A DNA stretch of 64,000 nt from the NCBI GenBank assembly GCA_964385695.1, contig CAYLQA010000012.1, positions 4,620-68,619 on the forward strand, written 5' to 3'. The translations under genes were made by a program, and so were the position numbers. Origin of the DNA: CAYLQA01 sp964385695. GTDB lineage: Bacteria; Desulfobacterota; Desulfobulbia; Desulfobulbales; Desulfurivibrionaceae. Under the pieces are notes generated by a model. The model did no database searches. It was not told the origin of the DNA and saw nothing but the letters and a program-made list of their open reading frames with translations. This document shows positions 1 through 8,700 of the stretch, piece after piece. Position 1 is the stretch's first letter. Each line of letters begins with the position of its first letter.

Positions 1-994
1 GGGCAATGCCCTCACCCTGCTCCACTCTCCTGACTACCTTTTTCATACGCTGGGCCATAAGTAAGAATCCCGTAGTTTTGGCAGCCACCTGAAGACTGCG
101 CAAAACCGGAACGCCACTTGTAAGCAACAGCCCCAAGGTCTGTGTAAGGCGCAAGGTAACCAGTTGCCGCAGGTAGGTTTTAAAAAAGGGCAGCCGGAAT
201 AAACGATCCTCAAACTTGAGCCTCCCCTGCCTCGTCTTAATTCTGCAAACAAGCGCCAGGCTTGAGACTCCGAGGCCAACGGCAAGAACAACGCCCCACT
301 CACTGACCAGTCGGCTCAAGACTATCAACGATCTGGTCAGCAACGGCAGGGCCTGATTTGAGTCCTGAAACATGATAACAATTTTTGGAACCACAACGGA
401 CAAAAGGAATGAAACAACCACCAGCCCGGTGGTCAGTAAGACGAGAGGGTAAATCATGGCACTGATTAAACGCCCGCGCAAGCGCTGTTGATTTTCCATA
501 ATCCCGGCAAGCCGTTCCAAAACGGTTTCCAGAGCGCCGCTCGCCTCTCCAGCCTCAACGAGGCTACGGTAGGTTGGGGAAAAGGTCTCGGGGTAAAGGG
601 CTAGGGCGGCGGACAACGACTGCCCCTCCACCACGGCATTACGAATATCCACGATCATTCCGCGTGAAGAGTGAGATTGCAATTGTTCTTCAACGCTCCG
701 CAGGGCATTGACCACGGAAAACCCCGCCGCAAGCAAGCCGGCAAGCTGCCGGGTAAAAATGATGATCTCCTGAGAATTCGGACGCTGGCGGTAGGCAAAG
801 AGTTTTTTCAACGCTCCTTGCCTGCGTGGGCCATCCAACGAAGGATGCCTGGCCTGTTGTTGCAGAAGCTCGGTGGGATAAATTTTCTTACTTTTCAGGA
901 TACGACGCGCCTCACGCTCTGACTCTGCGTCTAGAACACCCCGCACTTTCTTTTCGTCCCCAACCCGAATTCCCGTATAACGAAAAACTGCCAT
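1..994 (-). CDS. gspF: Type II secretion inner-membrane platform protein GspF (3' end outside window)
   Basis: Polytopic inner-membrane protein that forms the assembly platform for the pseudopilus with GspC, L and M and the ATPase GspE. About 331 codons are visible; the family is usually near 400, so the C-terminus lies beyond the left edge. Translation of the minus strand from 994 begins MAVFRYTGIRVGDEKKVRG, the usual GspF opening. It continues with the first conserved F domain (FTRQLAGLLAAGFSVVNAL, then EAGEASGALETVLERLA) and a hydrophobic segment (ISAMIYPLVLLTTGLVVVSF). The start of the second F domain repeats the pattern (LRLTQTLGLLLTSGVPVL). The ATG shares its A with the TAA stop of gspE, so the two are translationally coupled. 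Confidence 0.95.
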   Translation of the reverse strand, partial: MAVFRYTGIRVGDEKKVRGVLDAESEREARRILKSKKIYPTELLQQQARHPSLDGPRRQGALKKLFAYRQRPNSQEIIIFTRQLAGLLAAGFSVVNALRSVEEQLQSHSSRGMIVDIRNAVVEGQSLSAALALYPETFSPTYRSLVEAGEASGALETVLERLAGIMENQQRLRGRLISAMIYPLVLLTTGLVVVSFLLSVVVPKIVIMFQDSNQALPLLTRSLIVLSRLVSEWGVVLAVGLGVSSLALVCRIKTRQGRLKFEDRLFRLPFFKTYLRQLVTLRLTQTLGLLLTSGVPVLRSLQVAAKTTGFLLMAQRMKKVVRRVEQGEGIA

Positions 995-2529
995 TACACA
1001 GCCTCATTCAAATCCTGGGTAACGCGCAGTACCTCCTCGATACTTGTCTTGCCCTGCCTGGCCAGATTAATACCCGCCTTACGTAGCGGCACCATGCCCT
1101 CTTTCAGGGCCTGCTTCCTGAGCTGATACTCAGGCTCTCGGCGGTCAATACGCTCAAGAATGGAGTCGCTAATGGTCAACAGTTCAAAAATGGCGGTTCG
1201 GCCACGATAACCTGTCCCTATACAATGATCACACCCCCTGGGCCGGTAAAACTCCACCCCTGCCATCTCCCCATCGGCACCGTCGGCAAAGAGCTGTTGC
1301 AACACCTCGGGGGAAGGCTCATAGGCGTCTTTGCAATGGTCGCAGAGCAAACGGACCAGGCGTTGGGCAACAACCCCCTCTAGGGAAGAACTGACCAGAA
1401 AAGGCTCAATCCCCATATCTATCAGGCGGGTGATTGCCCCAATGCTGTCATTGGTATGCAGAGTAGAGAGAACAAGGTGGCCCGTAAGGCTTGCCTGAAT
1501 CGAGATATCCGCTGTTTCAAGATCACGGATCTCACCAACCATTATGATATCGGGGTCCTGTCGCAGGATGGAGCGTAAGCCGCTGGCAAAGGTGAGCCCT
1601 ATTTTCGGGTTGACCTGGATCTGCCCCACCCCGGGCAGAGAATACTCGATGGGGTCCTCCACCGTGATTATGTTCTTTTCCGGGGTATTTATCTTGTTCA
1701 AGGCCGCATACAGTGTGGTGCTCTTACCACTACCGGTCGGCCCTGTTACCAGCAGGATTCCGTAGCTTCTGGCAAGCCGCTTATCTAGCCATGCAGCCTG
1801 TTCTTCGGTAAAACCAAGGTCGGCGAAATCACCGAGTTTTTTATCCTTGCGCAATAACCGCAAGACAATACGCTCACCATGGGAGGTGGGTAAAACAGAA
1901 ACACGCACATCTACCTCCCGCTGGCCGACCTGCACCCGCATGCCTCCGTCCTGAGGAAGCCTTTTTTCTGCAATATTTAGCCCTGCCATAACTTTGATAC
2001 GCGACATCAAAGGCGCCTGCACCGGTTTGGGAGGCCTGAGCATATTATGAAGAATGCCGTCTACCCGGAAGCGAACCACGATATCATTCTCAAAGGGCTC
2101 GACATGGATATCCGAAGCATTATCGCGCGTAGCCTCAATAATGAGGGTGTTCACCAGTTGGATAATCGGCGCATCATCCTCTGACTCAAGCAGATCGCTA
2201 CGCTCTGCTATCTCATGGACGAGGGAGGAAAAGGACATTTCTCCAAGGATCTGCTCGGCTTCAAGGGGTGATTCGCCCTTCTCGTAAAGCTGCTGCAAAA
2301 TATGGAGGAACTGATCGGACGCCACCGGAACAGGCCGCACCGGCAGTTCGGCACGCATACGGTATTCATCAAGGGCAAATGGATCTGTTTCCTCGCTCAC
2401 CAGCACCTCGATTGCCCCGTTGCTGATCCTTACCGGTAAGAGCTGGAATCGCTTTGCCTGACCAAAGGCAAGTTGCCGGACAATATCCTGATCCGCCTCG
2501 GCTATCAGTTGTTCAATGGCACCGGTCAT
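994..2529 (-). CDS. gspE: Type II secretion traffic ATPase GspE
   Basis: Cytoplasmic hexameric ATPase that powers pseudopilus assembly. The 511 residues match family length. Visible features are an N-terminal GspL-binding domain (about 1-140), an Arg-rich linker domain, Walker A GPTGSGKST (about 267-275), an Asp box, Walker B IIMVGEIRD and a His box (LSTLHTNDS). A zinc-binding CxxC pair follows near residue 400 (LCDHC, then GCDHC after about 36 residues), typical of GspE and PilB. The ATG at 2529 follows the gspD stop by 17 bases, and its own stop overlaps the gspF start by one base. It lies in the order C-D-E-F. Confidence 0.97.
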   Translation of the reverse strand: MTGAIEQLIAEADQDIVRQLAFGQAKRFQLLPVRISNGAIEVLVSEETDPFALDEYRMRAELPVRPVPVASDQFLHILQQLYEKGESPLEAEQILGEMSFSSLVHEIAERSDLLESEDDAPIIQLVNTLIIEATRDNASDIHVEPFENDIVVRFRVDGILHNMLRPPKPVQAPLMSRIKVMAGLNIAEKRLPQDGGMRVQVGQREVDVRVSVLPTSHGERIVLRLLRKDKKLGDFADLGFTEEQAAWLDKRLARSYGILLVTGPTGSGKSTTLYAALNKINTPEKNIITVEDPIEYSLPGVGQIQVNPKIGLTFASGLRSILRQDPDIIMVGEIRDLETADISIQASLTGHLVLSTLHTNDSIGAITRLIDMGIEPFLVSSSLEGVVAQRLVRLLCDHCKDAYEPSPEVLQQLFADGADGEMAGVEFYRPRGCDHCIGTGYRGRTAIFELLTISDSILERIDRREPEYQLRKQALKEGMVPLRKAGINLARQGKTSIEEVLRVTQDLNEAV

Positions 2530-2546
2530 GTCAGGAATTCCTATTT

Positions 2547-4526
2547 TTACCGTGCAGGGGAGATGGGCAATTGCGAAGGAAGGGGTGAGGCGCTCATATC
2601 AGGCAAGATATCCGAGCCATGGCCGCTCCTTTCTTGCCACCCGTCACGTAGGGTTTCATATTTTTTCTCACTGATGGCAAGAAGATCGTCATAGGTGTTG
2701 ATAATGACCGGCCGTAAAAAAACCATCATATTCCGCTTGGTGCTGGAACGACTGGTATTTTTAAACAACTCTCCCACGCCATAGAGGCCGCCCAAACAAG
2801 GAACCATGTTGACCTGCTGTGTGGTATCCTCGCTGATTAGACCGCCCAGCACCACCATGTGACCATTATTCAACATGACCGTGGTCTGAATAGAACGCTT
2901 ATTGGTAACTACATCTGTTTCATCAGCGCCGATGATTATCGACGGCGCCAGGCTCGACTGCTCCTGGTAAACGGTTAAACGAACCTTACTCCCTTCCAGT
3001 ATCTGTGGAGTAACTTGGAGCTTGAGCCCGACATCCTTTCGTTCAATGGTGGTTATGGTATTGGTGCCGGTATTGGATCCGGTTCTAAAAGGCACGTTCT
3101 GGCCCACTAAAATTTCAGCCTGCTCGTTATCTACAACCAAGATATTCGGCGTAGAGAGCACATTGATATCAGAATCGTTTTGCAGGGCCCGCACCAAGGC
3201 ACCAAGGTTTAAAAACTCTGTCCCACCATAAGTCACTGTGCCTTTGACAAAACCTAAAGCCAGGCCAGACGCACTGGCAAGCGGGTTGTTGGCCGGATCG
3301 TTAATCGCACTGAAGGTTGAGGAGTTGATCGTACCAAAATTCGTGCCGCCAAAGGCAGTTATTGATTCATTACTTAAGCTCTCAGGGCTGCGCCATTCAA
3401 TACCGAAATCCACCCCCCTTTCCGCTGACATTTCAAGCACCAACGCCTCAACATATACCTGAAGCTGGCGCACGTCCAATCCTTCAATAATTGGAAGCAG
3501 CAGCTCGTAGTCATGGGGGGTTGCGGAAATCACCAAGCTATTAGAGGTAGCCTCACCAACCACACTAATATTCTTTGAGAATGAAGTGGACTGCTCTCCA
3601 GCGCCCGCCCCCTTTACTTTGCCGATAAGCTCTGTCAACACCTTGGCAATAACATCCGCTTTGGCATTTTTCGGATAATAGATATGCAAGTTGCCCTGCC
3701 CGATTTTTGCACGCGTATCAAGCTTTGCTATTATGTCACCGATCCCGTTGTGTCGCTCACGGGGAGCGACAACCAGCAAGGTATTGGTTCTGACATCGGA
3801 AAAGATACGGATGGATGGCAAGCCTTTGGGTTGCTGGGCGTTGAAGTCGGCATAAACAGAATTCACAATCTTTTCTACCTGGGCAGCGTTGCCATACATG
3901 AGAGGAAACAGCTTCCAGGCACCGATGGCCCTCGGAACATCAAGGCTCTTAATAATGGAGGAAAGTTTACGCACTGTCGCGGCTGAATCAGTGACAATAA
4001 TGGCATTATTAGGAATTGATGCGACGATTATACCCCAATTATGAATTAGGGGCTTGAGCAGTGGTACCAAAACATTGGCATTAGCATGTTCCAAGTAGCT
4101 CAGGCGACAGACCACCTCATCCTCACCCTTAGGACCGCCCTCCACCTCGGCTACCGATGCACCCTCGGTTTTCGCCTGATTCTCAGGAACAATTTTATAA
4201 ATATTACCGCTTTCAATAACGCTGTAATGATAGACGCTCAATACCGATTGGAATACGGCAAATGCTTCATCAACACTGATAGGGGACGGAGTGCTAATTG
4301 TCACCTTACCCTTTAGCTTTTCATCAACCACCATGTTTTTACCGGTCATTTCAGAAACAAACCGGACAACTTGCCTGAGTTCGACATCCTGAAAATCCAT
4401 GGATACAAGTTGCTCTGTCTTGGGCTCGGACTCCTGGCCATGGACAATCGCACTGAAAAAACAAAAAACCAGGCAACCAAGTAAAAAACCCGCAAAACAG
4501 CGGTATCTGGCTAAATTTATCCTCAT
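2547..4526 (-). CDS. gspD: Type II secretion outer-membrane secretin GspD
   Basis: Forms the outer-membrane exit channel. I chose the ATG at 4526 (659 residues) because AAAGGTG lies about 8 bases upstream and the next residues form a signal peptide (MRINLARYRC, then a hydrophobic run to about residue 30). An upstream in-frame GTG at 4562 would add 12 residues. Domain order is an N0/STN-like domain (VSMDFQDVELRQVVRFVSEM), two to three N1-N3 repeats (for example RLSYLEHANANVLVPLLKPL), then the secretin core. The core ends with VPFRTGS and a VVLGGLISE motif. The stop is 17 bases before gspE. Confidence 0.95.
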   Translation of the reverse strand: MRINLARYRCFAGFLLGCLVFCFFSAIVHGQESEPKTEQLVSMDFQDVELRQVVRFVSEMTGKNMVVDEKLKGKVTISTPSPISVDEAFAVFQSVLSVYHYSVIESGNIYKIVPENQAKTEGASVAEVEGGPKGEDEVVCRLSYLEHANANVLVPLLKPLIHNWGIIVASIPNNAIIVTDSAATVRKLSSIIKSLDVPRAIGAWKLFPLMYGNAAQVEKIVNSVYADFNAQQPKGLPSIRIFSDVRTNTLLVVAPRERHNGIGDIIAKLDTRAKIGQGNLHIYYPKNAKADVIAKVLTELIGKVKGAGAGEQSTSFSKNISVVGEATSNSLVISATPHDYELLLPIIEGLDVRQLQVYVEALVLEMSAERGVDFGIEWRSPESLSNESITAFGGTNFGTINSSTFSAINDPANNPLASASGLALGFVKGTVTYGGTEFLNLGALVRALQNDSDINVLSTPNILVVDNEQAEILVGQNVPFRTGSNTGTNTITTIERKDVGLKLQVTPQILEGSKVRLTVYQEQSSLAPSIIIGADETDVVTNKRSIQTTVMLNNGHMVVLGGLISEDTTQQVNMVPCLGGLYGVGELFKNTSRSSTKRNMMVFLRPVIINTYDDLLAISEKKYETLRDGWQERSGHGSDILPDMSASPLPSQLPISPAR

Positions 4527-4568
4527 CGTCTTCACACCTTTACTAGTATTTTGCTCCGTCACACCCGG

Positions 4569-5480
4569 TCAATCAATCTGTACAGTAACACTGCGGGGAG
4601 CACCTTCTCGAATAAGGTCAATGTTGATATTATTCAACTTTTCAAGGCTGCGGATCATCTTACTAACAGCAGCAGCGTCATTGACAGGGACCCCATTTAC
4701 TTTTTCGATAACATCCCCACTGGAGATGCCAAACTCATGGATATTTTTATTTTCAGGGGAAAATTGCAGCCGGTAACCTAGCGACTTATCTCCCTGGTAA
4801 TATGGTGAGATATTTACCCCTTTTATAAGTTGTTTCCCTTGGCGCAAAAGCTCTGTGTAACGTTGCCGACTCATTGCCAAGCCAACCCCGGGACGAGCAG
4901 ATGAAGCTGCTTGCCCTTCCCCCTTTATCCCACCCTTTTTCAAAACAGCCGCGTCGATCGACATGGAAATAATTTCGTATCGGCCGTTACGCAGAAAGAA
5001 AACGGCATTGCGCTCAATTTTCTCTAAAATTGCATTATCAACCTCATCGCCAAGCCTGAGGTAAAGAGGGGCTTGCGGCTTCTTACTCTTCACCAGGACT
5101 GCTTGTGATTTTCCACCAGGCACAATGAAGGTTCCAATAAGTACTAAATCCAGTGTGGAAGGAACTGCGACAATGGCTGTCTTTTCCTTGTTGGCCCGAC
5201 CTAAACTACCTCCCCCCCACGGATTATGACGCTCAAGGCTCCTCATGATTTCCTGAACCGTAACAAGCTTGTTTTTTTGTGGAGATACCTGTTGTTTGAT
5301 TTCCGCTTGGGGCACAGATCCAGCATTGAAGAATGTTATGTTCCACCAGGCAAAATAGGAAAGATAAAAAGCGGCAAGGCAAAGCAGGATGAGAAATACC
5401 AGGCGTGACGCCCACCTATTCAGGCGCAGTGTATCCTGCATTATTGAACTTATAACCTCTACGACAATGGAAAAGGACAT
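4569..5480 (-). CDS. gspC: Type II secretion inner-membrane protein GspC (PDZ type)
   Basis: Bitopic inner-membrane protein that links the GspL/M platform to the secretin. Visible are a short cytoplasmic N-terminus, one membrane segment (LVFLILLCLAAFYLSYFAWW), a Pro/Lys linker, a homology-region domain (LVLIGTFIVPGGKSQAVL ... LGDEV), and a C-terminal PDZ domain (ISSGDVIEKVNGVPVNDAAA ... LIREG). The ATG at 5480 is used; an ATG at 5441 is also possible and neither has a strong ribosome-binding site. A TTG at 5537 would extend the frame but adds nothing recognisable. The gene is the first of gspC-D-E-F and lies downstream of the terminator that ends the 1550-codon gene, so it probably has its own promoter. 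Confidence 0.9.
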   Translation of the reverse strand: MSFSIVVEVISSIMQDTLRLNRWASRLVFLILLCLAAFYLSYFAWWNITFFNAGSVPQAEIKQQVSPQKNKLVTVQEIMRSLERHNPWGGGSLGRANKEKTAIVAVPSTLDLVLIGTFIVPGGKSQAVLVKSKKPQAPLYLRLGDEVDNAILEKIERNAVFFLRNGRYEIISMSIDAAVLKKGGIKGEGQAASSARPGVGLAMSRQRYTELLRQGKQLIKGVNISPYYQGDKSLGYRLQFSPENKNIHEFGISSGDVIEKVNGVPVNDAAAVSKMIRSLEKLNNINIDLIREGAPRSVTVQID

Positions 5481-5650
5481 TTTATAATATCTATATTCAG
5501 GATCTGAAATTAGGCTCTGCCCGAACAAATAAGGCAAAGACTATCAAACTCACTTCAACCTATACTCATATCTAGCTAAATTTACATGAAAAATCTCTAA
5601 AAGTCAGTTAAATATTTCCCTTGTTTACTTAATGCATTTGCTGTTTTCAG

Positions 5651-5690
5651 AAAAAAGAGCGAGCCCCTAACGAGGCCCGCTCTTTTAAAC
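5651..5690 (-). terminator. Rho-independent terminator after the cohesin-like giant gene
   Basis: GC-rich hairpin with arms AAAAGAGCG and CGCTCTTTT around a short loop, followed on the minus strand by a U tract. It lies 20-60 bases beyond the stop of the 1550-codon gene and separates it from gspC. Confidence 0.8.
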
Positions 5691-5711
5691 AAACGTATGT
5701 GGTTGAAGCGA

Positions 5712-8700
5712 TCAAAAAACTTCGTTTTTTAAGGCCTTACGCCTTGTCATCAGCAAAAGTCCAGCACCAAACAACAGACCACCAATCAGAAGTTGCATCA
5801 AAAATGACGCCTTAACCAAGAACCAGCTCAAGCCAATAAGGGGCAACAGAAGCACACGGGTAACTGCGCGTAGACTATCATGATCACGCAACCAGTCAGC
5901 CAGGGGTGGTGAGTAGGTGTAATACTGATGAACAAACCATTGCCCTGCAGCGTTTGGCAAAAGAATACGATCACGGAACATGCGAAGCAGCATGACATGG
6001 GGCTCTTGATATGAGCCGAATGCCGCCGTGGCTATGAAACAGCCTCCACCACCACTGCCAAGGCTGACACTTGGCGATGAGACCGAGCCTCCAACACCAA
6101 ATACTGACAGGTTGTTCACTTTGAACAGTACCACTCCTCGCAAGTAATCGACTTCAATGATGTCCGATGTTGGAACGACACTGGTGTTACCAGCCTCAAA
6201 ATCAGTAAGGGTTGATGCGTGGTAGATCACATAGCTTCCACCTTCCAATCCGCCAGGAGCAACAATCTCCGTATCGAACGGGAGGCCAATCTGTATTTCG
6301 CTCAATACTGTGTTGCCGGCATCAAGTGTTTCTAACTCATTACTGGCATTAACAATATTAAGTGAAACTTCGACAACTTGGTTGCCTGTGGCAGCAGCCG
6401 CGGTTGAGCTTGTAGTGTCAACATCAAGTACATTCACAACAACACTTGCGGTAGTGTATGTCCCACCAGTAACGGCCGTTGCGTCTATACCATCAGCTGG
6501 AAGCTGGACAGACACCTCCTGAATTATCGCATCAGGATCATTGGTTGCAACAGTATTGCCACTTGCATCAGAATCAAAGGTCACCTCAAAGCCGGCAGCA
6601 AGGTCAACCTCTAAGGTCCCAGTAGGACGATCAGTGGTCACAGAGGCCTGCTCAGCTGCCTTGTATTCATGGGTAAAGACAATGCCGGACCCATCGCTTA
6701 AGAACAGCGTCATATCCTGGTCAACAGCAAAGGTGGCAGCCCATTTCAGTGCTGCAGGGGAACTTTCTGTTGAAGGAGTCACTGCGTTACCGCTACTGTC
6801 CTTGGCTGTTACGCTGTATCCGCTACTCAGATCCGTACCGTTGGCTTCGGAGTAGGTAAATACCGGTCCGGCAGCAACGGCTACCTCGTACTTCTTGGCT
6901 GCTGCCAGGGCCAGGGTAACACTTGAAATATTCCCTCCTGAAAGGTCAAATCCAGCCGCACTGTTATCATTGACAGCAGACTTATATCCCGTAGCCACAG
7001 CCACAACCTTGGTATAGGTATGTGCACTATCCAGTCCTATGCTATATGCATCGGTAGAAGTCCCTCCACCGGTCACCAGCACAGGTCCAACCTCTACTGT
7101 GGTGCTGCCGTCAAGGTAGTAGGCATAAACCTTGGCAGTATGACCGGAAGCCAAGCCAGTCACATTACCGGAAATAGTTCCGCCTTCAGCAGTAAGCACA
7201 AAAGTTGTGGTGTTTGCGGTGCTGCCGCTCTGAATAAAGTCAGCACCTGCCATCGATGAAGTTATATACCCTGTTGCACCAACCAGGAACACATAATGGC
7301 CGGAGCTCTTCAGCGGCATACTGATACTGAAACTGCCGTCTGAAGCAGAGGTAGTTGAGTAAAGGCCACCGCTCGTAGTCAAAATGTTATTGGCGGTGAT
7401 AGTGGCACCACTTACTGCACTTCCGCTGCTATCAACAACCACGCCGCTGTATACGGCAACGGGCATAATGTGCAGTTCAGCGCTTGAAGCAGCAGCCAGC
7501 GCACTCTGCGTTGCATTGGTCGCTTTCACTGTAAATGCTGTAATCAAAGCTACGTCTGCCGGAGTAATGCTGCTTGAAGCAGGGTTACCGTTTGCAGTGT
7601 CACTTGCAGCCGTAACTGATGCTGTCACGGTCGCAATGCTTGCACCAGTATCCTCTACCCCGGCGCTGTCGAGGACAACGAGCGTAATGCTGTCACCTGC
7701 AGCCGCCCCTGTAACAGTAATACTCTGTGTAGAATCAGTTTCCAGGATATTCACCTGGGAAGCCTTTACAGACATCGGAACAGTGATTGTCACAGTATGG
7801 GTTAAGGAAGTGGTGCTATCCGTAATGGTTACCGTATGGTCTCCGGCAAATGCACCGGTGGTCGGAGCAGTAAAGGTATAGGTACCGTCACCATTATCGG
7901 TGATGGTCGCAGTGCCAGATCCTGTGGGGCTGGCAGATACCGCTACACTGTAGTTGCCGCTACCGCCGGCAGGTGTAAGCTTCAGGGTACTGCCACTTGC
8001 AACAGTTTGTGCGGCCGTAATTGCAGTCCCGCCAGCACTGGCGCTTATGGGCTGATTAACGTTCACACTCACTGTGGTTGTAATATTCGAGTAAGTGGAA
8101 TCAGCAACGGTGATAGTGGCCGTACCGGCTGCAACAGCAGTCAGAACCCCGCTGGAGTCAACGCCCGCAACTGATGTGTCACTGGAGCTGTAGGTATAGC
8201 TTCCCTTACCTCCGGTAACACTTATGGTGGAGGTGTTGTTGCTGTCTGTATCCAAGTACACTGTTGCAGCACTGGTGACAGACAATGGCGCTACGACCTC
8301 GATTGTCGCAGTTGTTACGCTGTTTGAAGTTGTTGTGCCATTATAGGTCACACCATCATCAATGGTAACGGTAAAGGTACCAGTGGCAACAGCGCTAATG
8401 AGTCCTGCGCTGTCTACCGTTGCAACGCTGGTGTCACTGCTTGTGTAATTGTAGGTGCCGTCTCCTCCGGTGGTCACCAACTGCAAAGTACTGCTGGTGG
8501 TCATACCGGTGGCTGTACTCATTGAAGTTGCCATCGCATCGTACACGTTTATAGACGCAGTGGCCGTAACAGGCGTGCTGCCAACGGTATCGGAAACGGT
8601 CAGGGTGTCAGTGCTTGCACTGGAGGCTGCCGTATAGGTTCCACCCGTGGCGCTTGTCGCACTCAAAGCGCCGGAGGCACTGCTGCCAAGTGACCAGGTC

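Noticed and set aside
4562..5537. Longer starts for gspD (GTG 4562) and gspC (TTG 5537)
   Set aside because: The gspD ATG at 4526 has a better ribosome-binding site directly before a signal peptide; the gspC extension uses TTG with no site and adds no recognisable sequence.
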